Virus record (IMG/VR): IMGVR_UViG_3300032156_000003
Location: 1-64,000 of that record
Source: a virus
Direction: 5' to 3' (one strand)
Length of the DNA stretch: 64,000 bases
Notes under the pieces: model-generated
Databases searched by the model: none
What the model was told of the DNA's origin: nothing
What the model saw: only the letters and a program-made list of their open reading frames with translations
Shown here: piece after piece, positions 58,118-64,000 of the stretch
How the letters are laid out: each line of letters starts with the position of its first letter
Position numbering within the stretch: the stretch's first letter is position 1
Program-made: the position numbers and the translations under genes

Positions 58118-58825
58118 GTGGTTATCAGGGCAAAATACGACGGCAAGTGCAGGAAGTGCGGACAGTCGATTCGGGCGGGAGAGCAAATCGAGTGGAGTCG
58201 CGAGAGCGGTGCCGGGCACGTCACATGCCCGGCGAAAAAGGAGACCGCCCCAACGTTCGACGGCCCGACGTATAAGTTGTACGGCGGGTCGGGATACGGG
58301 TGCCGAGGCTGGCGCGTCGGCTCCGTGTTCGCAGCGAACCCGAAGCACCGCGCGGAGGGATGGCCGGAATTCGTCACGATTTTGACCGCCTCGTCTCGGT
58401 GCGTCTACGAGGACGGACTGTCGTTCGGCGTCGGAGATGACGAGGGGACGCTCTACTCCGCGACGGCACGGGCGGCAACGGAAGAGGAAGCAGTTCCGGT
58501 GCGTGAGAAGCTCGCGGCGGTGGAGAAAGCGGCGACGGCGACGGCAGTTCGCGACGCGGCGCTCAAGGAGCTGTGCGGACTGTGCCGCGCCGGCCTCCGC
58601 GTCGGAAACGACAGCGTGGATATACCGATCGGAGAGCAGATAGTGGTGCTTACAGGAAGCGGTGGCAGTGGTCGCGAAGTCGTGGTGGTCGACGACGTCC
58701 AGGTGTCGTGGTGGTGCTCAGGATACTACGACGATTACCGCCGGTCGCTGTACACGACGACGGCCGCGCGGGCCGTCGAGTTGGCTCGGATGCTGAAGGA
58801 GATGGGAACAGGAGCAGGAGCATGA
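58118..58825 (+). CDS. Zinc-finger protein with unknown C-terminal domain
   Basis: 235 residues from GTG 58118. N-terminal PARP-type-like finger: C-R-K-C-G-Q-S-I-R-A-G-E-Q-I ... G-H-V-T-C (about 11-38). The middle has W-P-E-F-V-T-I-L-T-A-S; then a coiled-coil-prone Ala/Glu stretch, C-G-L-C, and a beta-like end with repeated Tyr (Y-Y-D-D-Y-R-R-S-L-Y). Its strong promoter suggests early, high expression. Function unknown. Confidence 0.6.
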   Translation: MVIRAKYDGKCRKCGQSIRAGEQIEWSRESGAGHVTCPAKKETAPTFDGPTYKLYGGSGYGCRGWRVGSVFAANPKHRAEGWPEFVTILTASSRCVYEDGLSFGVGDDEGTLYSATARAATEEEAVPVREKLAAVEKAATATAVRDAALKELCGLCRAGLRVGNDSVDIPIGEQIVVLTGSGGSGREVVVVDDVQVSWWCSGYYDDYRRSLYTTTAARAVELARMLKEMGTGAGA

Positions 58826-58905
58826 AGAACCTAAAAAAAGACCACCGATTGCAGGTCCAGTTTGACCGCCAGATGGTGCGTTGGCTCGCGACCGAGGCCG
58901 CCTAG
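58822..58905 (+). CDS. 27-residue peptide gene
   Basis: ATG 58822 overlaps the previous stop and follows AGGAGCAGGAG. Codes K-N-L-K-K-D-H-R-L-Q-V-Q-F-D then R-Q-M-V-R-W-L-A-T-E-A-A. A basic amphipathic peptide; coupling and ribosome site are its only support. Confidence 0.35.
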   Translation: MKNLKKDHRLQVQFDRQMVRWLATEAA

Positions 58906-58917
58906 TCTCCATCCCGT

Positions 58918-58946
58918 TTGACTTTCTCAATCATCGGCCGTACATT
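58918..58946 (+). promoter_or_regulatory. Promoter before the structured RNA
   Basis: TTGACT (58918-58923), 17-base spacer, TACATT (58941-58946). The next ATG (58953) is six bases on. The 12 bases ATCCCGTTTGAC (58911-58922) repeat the upstream half of the promoter at 3093. Confidence 0.65.
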
Positions 58947-58952
58947 CCCTAC

Positions 58953-58976
58953 ATGATGCTTCACACCTCCAAGTGA
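58953..58976 (+). CDS. Possible seven-codon leader peptide
   Basis: ATG-ATG-CTT-CAC-ACC-TCC-AAG-TGA begins six bases after the -10 box, so would be read from the very 5' end of the message, and stops two bases before the structured element. Possibly a leader peptide whose translation affects the RNA fold. Confidence 0.3.
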   Translation: MMLHTSK

Positions 58977-58978
58977 AT

Positions 58979-59046
58979 CGCCGAGAGGTCAATCGAGAGT
59001 CCCCCCACTCTCACTGTCCACCTCATCTCGGCGGTTCTCTTGGGGG
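58979..59046 (+). ncRNA. Structured leader RNA with C6 loop, possible pseudoknot
   Basis: Outer stem CGCCGA+GAGGT (58979-58989) with ACCTC (59020-59024) and TCGGCG (59028-59033), interrupted by a three-base bulge. Inside it, GAGAGT (58995-59000) pairs with ACTCTC (59007-59012) around a CCCCCC loop. GGGGG at 59042-59046 could pair with that loop. It lies between a promoter and the 59072 gene. Whether it acts in cis or is a separate small RNA cannot be told. Confidence 0.5.
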
Positions 59047-59071
59047 TGCGAGGTGTCGAGAGGAATGAAAC

Positions 59072-59323
59072 ATGGAATTGTCGGCAGAAGGAATCCAGTG
59101 TCTAGACGAATTGCTACGGGCCGTCGCGTCGGCGAAGAGCAACACGGAAGATGAACTCGCTTCCAGTCGAGATGAAATTGATAGACTTCGTGGCGAGGTG
59201 AAAGTTCTCACCATCGCCCTGAAACACAAGCGCGACGAATTGAAGTTGAAGGGCAAGTCGCCTTGGCAGAAAATCTGCGATTGGATTGCGAGCATTTTTA
59301 GGCGTTCGAACCGAACGGCGTGA
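59072..59323 (+). CDS. Coiled-coil protein with amphipathic tail
   Basis: 83 residues, GAGAGGAATGAAAC before ATG. One long helix with heptad pattern (E-D-E-L-A-S-S-R-D-E-I-D-R-L-R-G-E-V) to about residue 57, then W-Q-K-I-C-D-W-I-A-S-I-F-R-R, an amphipathic end that could bind membrane or a partner. Expressed from the structured leader. Function unknown. Confidence 0.5.
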   Translation: MELSAEGIQCLDELLRAVASAKSNTEDELASSRDEIDRLRGEVKVLTIALKHKRDELKLKGKSPWQKICDWIASIFRRSNRTA

Positions 59324-59442
59324 TTCGCGCTGTTTGCCGTGTCTCGGAGTTGCCGTTTGCTGACATCCTTTCCGTGCCGCATTCGGATCGACCTTCTCCG
59401 GGACACGGTCAACCGCGCGACAGCGCAGAACCGAGGGGAAAC

Positions 59443-59730
59443 ATGGCAACACCGATTTTTGTTCCGCAGTTGGGAGACTCCGTCCGCGACAGCATCTCGG
59501 GATTCGAGGGTGTTGTCATCGGCATCACCGAGTGGCTGTACGGATGCCGACGTTGCGGCGTCCAGTCGACGGCGCTTCACGAGGGCAAGCCGATTTCCGC
59601 CGAGTGGTTCGACAGTCCGCAACTCCGTGTCACCTTGTCCGCCAGAGACGGCGACAACGCGGCGGAGCCGGGGAAACCGGGCGGACAGCGAGACGACAAG
59701 GCGAGTGCGCGTAAGGACCCGACGCGATAG
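59443..59730 (+). CDS. Conserved phage protein (beta-barrel, KOW-like)
   Basis: 95 residues from ATG 59443, preceded by GAGGGG. F-V-P-Q-L-G-D-S-V-R-D-S-I-S-G-F-E-G-V-V, then W-L-Y-G-C-R-R-C-G-V-Q and E-W-F-D-S-P-Q-L are typical of a small phage family of SH3/KOW-type proteins. Disordered charged tail. Role unknown. A GTG at 59320 in frame would extend it by 41 unlikely residues; the 119 bases before the gene hold nothing else I can support. Confidence 0.6.
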   Translation: MATPIFVPQLGDSVRDSISGFEGVVIGITEWLYGCRRCGVQSTALHEGKPISAEWFDSPQLRVTLSARDGDNAAEPGKPGGQRDDKASARKDPTR

Positions 59731-59733
59731 CCG

Positions 59734-60264
59734 ATGCCCTACCGCGACAAAGACTTCCTCGCCTTCGTCCACACCGCACGTCGCGACGGTCTGTGTGTTG
59801 CGTGCGAGTCGCGGCCGTGGAGCCAACTTCACCATTGCGGCTCCGATGGTGGTGTGGGGCTCAAGCCGTCGGACTACCTAGTTGCGCGCATCTGCGGCGA
59901 ATGCCACCGGACCGCGCCGTACAACTTGAAACTGCGGTCGCTTTTGAAGGCGCACCACGAAGGGCTCGCAGCGACCTACCTCTCCGACGCGGCCGACTCC
60001 CTGTCCCTATGGTCCGCCCACCTCGAAAGCCGCCTGGCCGAATTCGAGGCGAACGGTTGTGCGCGTGACGAGTTGGTCACCTGGCTCATGGATTACGACG
60101 CAACCGACCTGGCAGGCGCGGAGGCGTGGCTTCTCGCGTGGGCGCACCGTCGGCACGCGAACGCGCTGGAAGGGCTCTGCGAGGCGTTGGGCGAGGTCAC
60201 GAGGGCGACAGATTTGGAAGGCGCGCGGTTCATCGCGGACCGGGCGCTCAAGGCGTGGGGGTAG
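59734..60264 (+). CDS. HNH-like nuclease (DUF968/Ref-like) with helical tail
   Basis: 176 residues. Zinc/HNH pattern: L-C-V-A-C near 20-24, L-H-H-C-G-S-D-G-G-V-G-L-K-P-S-D (32-47), and C-G-E-C-H-R (about 54-59). This C-x2-C / H-H / C-x2-C-H arrangement is that of DUF968 and Ref-like HNH proteins used in phage recombination and junction processing. The C-terminal 100 residues are all helical and without a known match. Confidence 0.65.
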   Translation: MPYRDKDFLAFVHTARRDGLCVACESRPWSQLHHCGSDGGVGLKPSDYLVARICGECHRTAPYNLKLRSLLKAHHEGLAATYLSDAADSLSLWSAHLESRLAEFEANGCARDELVTWLMDYDATDLAGAEAWLLAWAHRRHANALEGLCEALGEVTRATDLEGARFIADRALKAWG

Positions 60265-60287
60265 ACATGAACAGAAAGGAAGGGGAT

Positions 60288-60584
60288 ATGCGAAAGGTAA
60301 GAATCGGAGAGGTGACGGTAGACAACTGCAACATCAAACGGGCTGTTCTCGACGATGAGACGGGAGACGCACTTCGTTGCTGGCACCGGGTCGACGTGGT
60401 TTGCACAAGGGTCTGTGCCGCTTGCCATGTTGAGCGCGGCGCTTGCCATCAACGCGATCCGCGATACGGGCACACCGAATTCGAGAAGGACACGGTTGCG
60501 ACGATGGTTCACTGTTTGGCGAACGGTGGATTTCTGATTGGTATCTTTGACGAAGAGGTTCAGCCTCCCACGTCCGAAACTTGA
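60288..60584 (+). CDS. Small Cys/His-rich protein
   Basis: 98 residues from ATG 60288 (AAGGAAGGGG upstream); ATG 60267 is an alternative. Cysteines in N-C-N-I near the start and in C-T-R-V-C-A-A-C-H ... G-A-C-H-Q-R near 38-55 could bind metal. A second half of E-F-E-K-D-T-V-A-T-M-V-H-C-L. The -35 box of the next promoter overlaps its stop codon. Confidence 0.5.
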   Translation: MRKVRIGEVTVDNCNIKRAVLDDETGDALRCWHRVDVVCTRVCAACHVERGACHQRDPRYGHTEFEKDTVATMVHCLANGGFLIGIFDEEVQPPTSET

Positions 60585-60609
60585 AAATCAATTTCGCTTC
60601 TGATATACA
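60581..60609 (+). promoter_or_regulatory. Promoter before the 60616 gene
   Basis: TTGAAA (60581-60586), 17-base spacer, TATACA (60604-60609). ATG 60616 follows after exactly six bases, so the message should be leaderless. Confidence 0.6.
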
Positions 60610-60615
60610 TTGAAA

Positions 60616-61059
60616 ATGGAGTCCGTAATCAGTCCCGTGGACGTGCGTCAACTGCTTCTGTCCATTCTGCGCGCCGACGCGACTCCTCCGAAAATCCGAC
60701 CGGGTCACGTAGCGACATGCGAGGGGATCAACGTGGCCCGGCGGTCATTAACTGGCGAGTTGTCCCTGAGATGCTTTCGCGCGGCGCACGGGACGGCACC
60801 TCAATACGCCTCGATTCAGTCGGCGCTCTGCAAGCTCGTAGGAGGCTTTCCGAAGTGCACGACGTGTGGCGGCAAGGGTTGGCTGGCTATCGACGGCAAG
60901 GAAGCTCGGGAGGCGGCCTTGAAGTCGCTGGCGTTCGGCGCGTTCCGGGGGATACGATTCGAGTCGCTGTCTTCGGCAGATGAACTACTCAAGCAGTCGA
61001 GCATGTTGGACCTAATATCAGACGGGACGAATTGTGGCAAAAAAACAGTCACCATCTGA
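60616..61059 (+). CDS. Small protein with CxxC motif
   Basis: 147 residues from ATG 60616 (a TTG at 60610 lies upstream of the predicted transcript start). Helical N-terminus (S-P-V-D-V-R-Q-L-L-L-S-I-L-R-A), a basic middle, and C-T-T-C-G-G-K-G-W near 77-85, half a zinc ribbon. No ribosome binding site. Function unknown. Confidence 0.5.
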   Translation: MESVISPVDVRQLLLSILRADATPPKIRPGHVATCEGINVARRSLTGELSLRCFRAAHGTAPQYASIQSALCKLVGGFPKCTTCGGKGWLAIDGKEAREAALKSLAFGAFRGIRFESLSSADELLKQSSMLDLISDGTNCGKKTVTI

Positions 61060-61642
61060 GTTGCGCGCACGTCGAGCTGCTCTGTTCGAGGCATTATGCT
61101 CAATCGTGCGAGAAGAATGCCAACCTCCAACAATGACCGCGTTGAAGTCGCGCACTGGTACTGGGAAGAACACTCTTCTCGCCGACCTCGCGATACTGAT
61201 ACAGAACGGAATGGTCAAGCGAATCTCGAACCTCTACAGCAAGGGCACGACCGGATATTCATGGGTGCCCACCTCTCGCCATCTCGCGCACGGAATCGGC
61301 TTCTGTTCGAGTGATGGGTGTGACGCGGACCCTGTTCTTGTCGTAGCGGGGCATGCTCTGTGCTCTCAATGCTCGCACGGGCCGGTGGACCGGGAGCACG
61401 GCGGAGGGCAGTTTCGCAGTGACGTAGACGAGGACCGCACGGCGCGGGAAATGGTCGCGTCGGGCTACAACGCGGCGTGCTACGCTGGCGGGTGGGAGCC
61501 ATCGGACGGAGAGAAAGAAACGCGGGCGGTCGCTATCCCGAGGATGAAAAGTGCGCTGTACCCTCGCAAGTGTTCGGCCCGAATTCCCGGCCTGTCGCTC
61601 CCCACGATGACCCCGTCCGAGGTTGAGGTGGAGTTCGGCTAG
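61034..61642 (+). CDS. Winged-helix regulator with zinc ribbon
   Basis: 202 residues from GTG, overlapping the previous gene by 26 bases. Residues about 18-65 (A-L-C-S-I-V-R-E-E-C, M-T-A-L-K-S-R-T-G-T-G-K-N-T-L-L-A-D-L, then G-M-V-K-R-I-S) read as a winged helix. G-T-G-K-N-T looks like a P-loop but is part of the recognition helix. C-S-S-D-G-C ... C-S-Q-C near 91-112 is a zinc site. Likely a transcriptional regulator of early or middle genes (inference). Confidence 0.6.
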   Translation: MAKKQSPSELRARRAALFEALCSIVREECQPPTMTALKSRTGTGKNTLLADLAILIQNGMVKRISNLYSKGTTGYSWVPTSRHLAHGIGFCSSDGCDADPVLVVAGHALCSQCSHGPVDREHGGGQFRSDVDEDRTAREMVASGYNAACYAGGWEPSDGEKETRAVAIPRMKSALYPRKCSARIPGLSLPTMTPSEVEVEFG

Positions 61643-61650
61643 CCCGAACT
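61632..61650 (+). other. Hairpin spanning a stop codon
   Basis: AGTTCGG (61632-61638) pairs perfectly with CCGAACT (61644-61650); the five-base loop CTAGC contains the TAG stop of the preceding gene. It is followed by GCGCTTAAAAAAAG, not a T-tract, so it is not a standard terminator on this strand. Confidence 0.4.
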
Positions 61651-61675
61651 GCGCTTAAAAAAAGAAATACAAAAC

Positions 61676-61704
61676 TTGACACGGGCAAGCGGCCGTGCTA
61701 CATC
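61676..61704 (+). promoter_or_regulatory. Promoter before the 61749 gene
   Basis: TTGACA (61676-61681), 17-base spacer, TACATC (61699-61704) with TGC just upstream (extended -10). The leader contains a GCGGG/CCCGC hairpin with a GAAG loop (61717-61730), then GAGGAG before ATG 61749. Confidence 0.65.
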
Positions 61705-61748
61705 TATTCTCAGACAGCGGGGAAGCCCGCACAGCGAGGAGAGAGAAG

Positions 61749-61949
61749 ATGCGAGCGGCGGCGGTAGCGATGGACACGCGGCGTGAAACGGCGTTGAGGG
61801 CCGTTCCGAGCGGAGAAGTCGAGCGGTTGCGGTTGCACGTTGAGCGGCAAGCGGCGGTCATCCGTCGGCAAGAGCAGCGCATCGCGGACCTCATCGATTT
61901 GGCCGAGCGGCAGCGTGACGAACTGGACCGGATGAAGGCGCGCGACTAG
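61749..61949 (+). CDS. Small coiled-coil protein
   Basis: 66 residues, GAGGAGAGAGAAG before ATG. Almost a single Arg/Glu-rich helix (V-E-R-L-R-L-H-V-E-R-Q-A-A-V-I-R-R-Q-E-Q) with heptad Leu/Ile. Probably oligomeric. No family recognised. Confidence 0.55.
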   Translation: MRAAAVAMDTRRETALRAVPSGEVERLRLHVERQAAVIRRQEQRIADLIDLAERQRDELDRMKARD

Positions 61950-61951
61950 CG

Positions 61952-62122
61952 ATGGTTGCGATGTACCTTCTCGCGGCGCTCGCCGTCGCGGTGCTCGTGT
62001 TGACCCTCGCGGACCTCGTGAGGAACGTTCGGAAACCTTCGAGCCTTGGGGATGGGAGGCGGTCTTGGCGAAAAGCAAAAGTAGGAATCTGTCGTGTCCG
62101 AAGTGTGACGGCCCGCTCGTAG
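61952..62122 (+). CDS. Small single-pass membrane protein
   Basis: 56 residues starting two bases after the previous stop. M-Y-L-L-A-A-L-A-V-A-V-L-V-L-T-L is a membrane helix at about 4-20, followed by a strongly basic tail (R-K-P ... R-R-S-W-R-K-A-K). No strong ribosome site, so translation would depend on coupling. Could be a small holin-like or host-membrane protein; uncertain. Confidence 0.35.
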   Translation: MVAMYLLAALAVAVLVLTLADLVRNVRKPSSLGDGRRSWRKAKVGICRVRSVTARS

Positions 62123-62301
62123 TCGAGCACCGGCACGAGATGATCGAAACGGACATGGGGTCATGCCCCACGGTATTCGCCGCGCAGGCCACGTGCCCCG
62201 CCTGTGGGCGCAAGGTATCGGCGCACCTATTCGGGCTCGGGCCGTCTCCGGTGGCGGCGCAAGCGGCGATGGAGCGACGGGTTGAGGAGGCGAGGGGATG
62301 A
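62065..62301 (+). CDS. Zinc-ribbon protein
   Basis: 78 residues from TTG 62065, after GGGAGG. Two knuckles: C-P-K-C-D-G-P-L-V-V near 11-20 and C-P-A-C-G-R-K-V near 44-51, with an H-R-H between them: a complete zinc ribbon. Helical Ala/Glu end. Overlaps both neighbours. Likely nucleic-acid binding. Confidence 0.55.
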   Translation: MAKSKSRNLSCPKCDGPLVVEHRHEMIETDMGSCPTVFAAQATCPACGRKVSAHLFGLGPSPVAAQAAMERRVEEARG

Positions 62302-62624
62302 GCGGCGAGACGTGCACGCGAATCGTTCACGCCGGGGTCTCGTGGCGTCGGACTCACGAAGAGTGCTGCAAGCCCGCCAAGGGCATCGGCAAAGACGGCA
62401 AGCCTCTGTGCGGCCTTCACCTCGCGGCCGAGCGCAGGCGGGCGGCGACGGACGCAAAGCACACGGCGAAGTGGGATGCTGACAAAGCGTTCCGCGCCGA
62501 GGTCGCCGACTTCGCGAAGGCTCACGCGCTCGCGTCACTATCGGCAGGGGAAGCCGTACACCGTTCGGTGTCGCTGTCGTTGGACGAACTGGCGAAACTG
62601 GTCGAGAGGGCGGAGCGCGCGTAA
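62298..62624 (+). CDS. Small Cys-containing helical protein
   Basis: 108 residues, start overlapping the previous stop. C-T-R-I near the start, E-E-C-C-K-P and L-C-G-L-H near 37-41 could bind zinc (the C-G-L-H-L-A-A phrase is common in small phage proteins). The rest is a long Ala-rich helix. Function unknown. Confidence 0.5.
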   Translation: MSGETCTRIVHAGVSWRRTHEECCKPAKGIGKDGKPLCGLHLAAERRRAATDAKHTAKWDADKAFRAEVADFAKAHALASLSAGEAVHRSVSLSLDELAKLVERAERA

Positions 62625-62654
62625 CTGAGGTGGACAAGTCGGAAGGGGATTGCA

Positions 62655-64000
62655 GTGTCGAACTATCTCGAATTTCTGTCGGCGAAAATGCACCGGGGGT
62701 GTGACCATGGGTTTGAACCGCTGTCTCTGAATGACGACCTGTTTGATTTTCAAAAAGCACTGACCGAGTGGGCATTGATAAAGGGGCGCGCTGCGATCTG
62801 GGCTGACTGTGGTTTGGGCAAAACGCTCATGCAACTCGTCTGGGCAGACAACGTTGCGCGCAAGACGAACAAGAAAGTTTTGATTCTTACTCCGTTGGCC
62901 GTCGGTTCTCAGACGGTCAGGGAAGGAGAGAAGTTCGGCATTGAATGTGTGCAATCGCGAGACGGAAACATAGAGCACGAGAAGCACATCATAGTAACGA
63001 ATTATGAGAAGTTACATCTTTTCAACTCGGAAGACTTCACGGCTTGCGTGTGTGATGAAAGTTCTATTTTGAAGCACTTTACGGGGGCAACTCAAAAACA
63101 AGTGACGAGGTTTATGAGCAAGTTGCCGTACCGTCTTCTGTGCACGGCGACTGCGGCACCGAATGATTACGTTGAACTCGGCACGTCGAGTGAGGCGCTT
63201 GGATGGCTGAGTCATTCCGACATGCTAACGAGGTTTTTCAAGCAACTTGATGACAAGGGGCAGAAACGCGAGCGACAGAAACTCGGCGAGAATGAAAAAC
63301 TCGCGAACCACTTTGCGAAGCTGTCGTTCAGGGTTCATCAGTCGATAGGCCAATGGAGAATCAAGCACCACGCGGAGTCCGAATTCTGGCGATGGGTTTG
63401 CTCATGGGCTCGCGCGTGTAGGAAGCCGAGCGACCTTGGGTTCGACGATATAAACTTCATCTTACCGGAGTTGGTGCAACACAACCACGTCATCAAGCCG
63501 AACTCACCACCGGAGGGGATGCTGTTCACGATGCCCGCCGTCGGTCTGTCAGAAGAGAGGGCGGAGCGCAGGCGCACGTTGACGCAGAGATGCGAATACG
63601 TTGCCGAACTCGTGAACCACGACAGACCCGCCGTCGTATGGTGTCACATGAACAACGAAGGCGACTTGCTTGAGAAGATGATACCGGGAGCTCGGCAAGT
63701 TGCGGGCAAGACACCGGACGAAGAGAAGGAAGAAATATACAAGGACTTTGCTTCTGGCACTCTAAAGAAGCTGGTCATCAAGCCGAAGATTGGAGCATGG
63801 GGACTAAATTGGCCCCACTGTGCGCACGTCGTCACTTTCGCAAGTCATAGTTATGAACAATTCTACCAATCGGTCAGACGATGTTGGAGGTTCGGACAGA
63901 AGAACGAAGTGCGCCTTGACGTCATCGCGACAGAGGGCGAGGGCGGTGTGATCTCCAACATGCTGCGCAAGGCAGAGCAGGCGGACGCTATGTTCACCGA
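62655..64000 (+). CDS. DEAD/SNF2-type helicase, 3' partial
   Basis: At least 448 residues from GTG 62655 (GGAAGGGG upstream); the frame runs off the window. Walker A A-D-C-G-L-G-K-T near 50-57, motif II C-D-E-S-S near 133-137, motif III C-T-A-T-A-A-P, and in the C-terminal half A-V-V-W-C-H, G-A-W-G-L-N-W and Q-S-V-R-R-C-W-R-F-G-Q (motif VI). This superfamily-2 helicase is common in phages, often next to a DNA methyltransferase. It may act in replication, recombination or anti-restriction. Somewhat AT-richer than its neighbours. Confidence 0.82.
   Translation, partial: MSNYLEFLSAKMHRGCDHGFEPLSLNDDLFDFQKALTEWALIKGRAAIWADCGLGKTLMQLVWADNVARKTNKKVLILTPLAVGSQTVREGEKFGIECVQSRDGNIEHEKHIIVTNYEKLHLFNSEDFTACVCDESSILKHFTGATQKQVTRFMSKLPYRLLCTATAAPNDYVELGTSSEALGWLSHSDMLTRFFKQLDDKGQKRERQKLGENEKLANHFAKLSFRVHQSIGQWRIKHHAESEFWRWVCSWARACRKPSDLGFDDINFILPELVQHNHVIKPNSPPEGMLFTMPAVGLSEERAERRRTLTQRCEYVAELVNHDRPAVVWCHMNNEGDLLEKMIPGARQVAGKTPDEEKEEIYKDFASGTLKKLVIKPKIGAWGLNWPHCAHVVTFASHSYEQFYQSVRRCWRFGQKNEVRLDVIATEGEGGVISNMLRKAEQADAMFT

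Noticed and set aside
59320-59442. N-terminal extension of the 59443 gene from GTG 59320
   Set aside because: The added 41 residues do not look protein-like, while GAGGGG and ATG 59443 fit the family start.
61136-61160. G-T-G-K-N-T in the 61034 protein as a P-loop
   Set aside because: No Walker B or other ATPase motif; the phrase falls in the expected recognition helix of a winged-helix fold.

Overview
The window is a continuous stretch of a tailed-phage (or prophage) genome with a contractile tail. It has roughly 60% GC, every gene I can support is on the + strand, genes overlap heavily through ATGA, GTGA or TTGA junctions, and no gap is longer than about 170 bases. The head genes look like a PBSX/Mu-type set (PBSX-family portal, Mu F-like protein, XkdF-type protease). 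A tail sheath, a tube and a full gpD/gpV/gp25/gpJ/gpI baseplate make it a myovirus. The host cannot be read directly. A lipoprotein with long Asp-Thr/Asp-Ser arrays and a DUF1566-like end is a style common in Myxococcota and related deltaproteobacterial lineages, so I tentatively favour such a host. I see no integrase, tRNA, CRISPR array or insertion sequence.

Layout. Positions 1-3082 form an accessory block: a partial zinc-ribbon protein, an ASCH-like protein, a membrane lipoprotein, two paralogous small cysteine-rich proteins, the Asp-rich lipoprotein and a small unknown. Positions 3128-14938 hold two small DNA-binding-like proteins, a zinc-finger protein, the large terminase, portal, head morphogenesis protein, scaffold-like proteins, protease, major capsid protein and a decoration-like protein. 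Positions 14969-23720 hold connector, completion and terminator proteins, the sheath and the tube. Positions 23769-39739 hold the tail chaperone region, tape measure and baseplate. Positions 39752-48048 are a long series of fibre and adhesin genes. From 48123 the early or replication region follows: an XRE regulator, a RecB/Cas4-type nuclease with a possible annealing partner, a replication initiator-like protein, a DnaB helicase, an amidase and a membrane-anchored lysozyme-like protein, many small zinc-ribbon and helical proteins, and finally a DEAD/SNF2-type helicase cut by the window end.

The most interesting observations are: (1) a promoter class whose -10 box sits exactly six bases before the start codon, which predicts leaderless mRNAs; (2) a compact two-stem RNA with a C6 loop that could form a pseudoknot, directly downstream of one of these promoters; (3) a repeated beta-rich module carrying a V-T-G-G-T-A-N signature, shared by capsid, neck, sheath and baseplate proteins; (4) small GC hairpins directly in front of the ribosome binding sites of virion genes; (5) the pair of cysteine-motif paralogues near the left end. 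Functional names rest on motifs and gene order seen by eye; no database search was possible.
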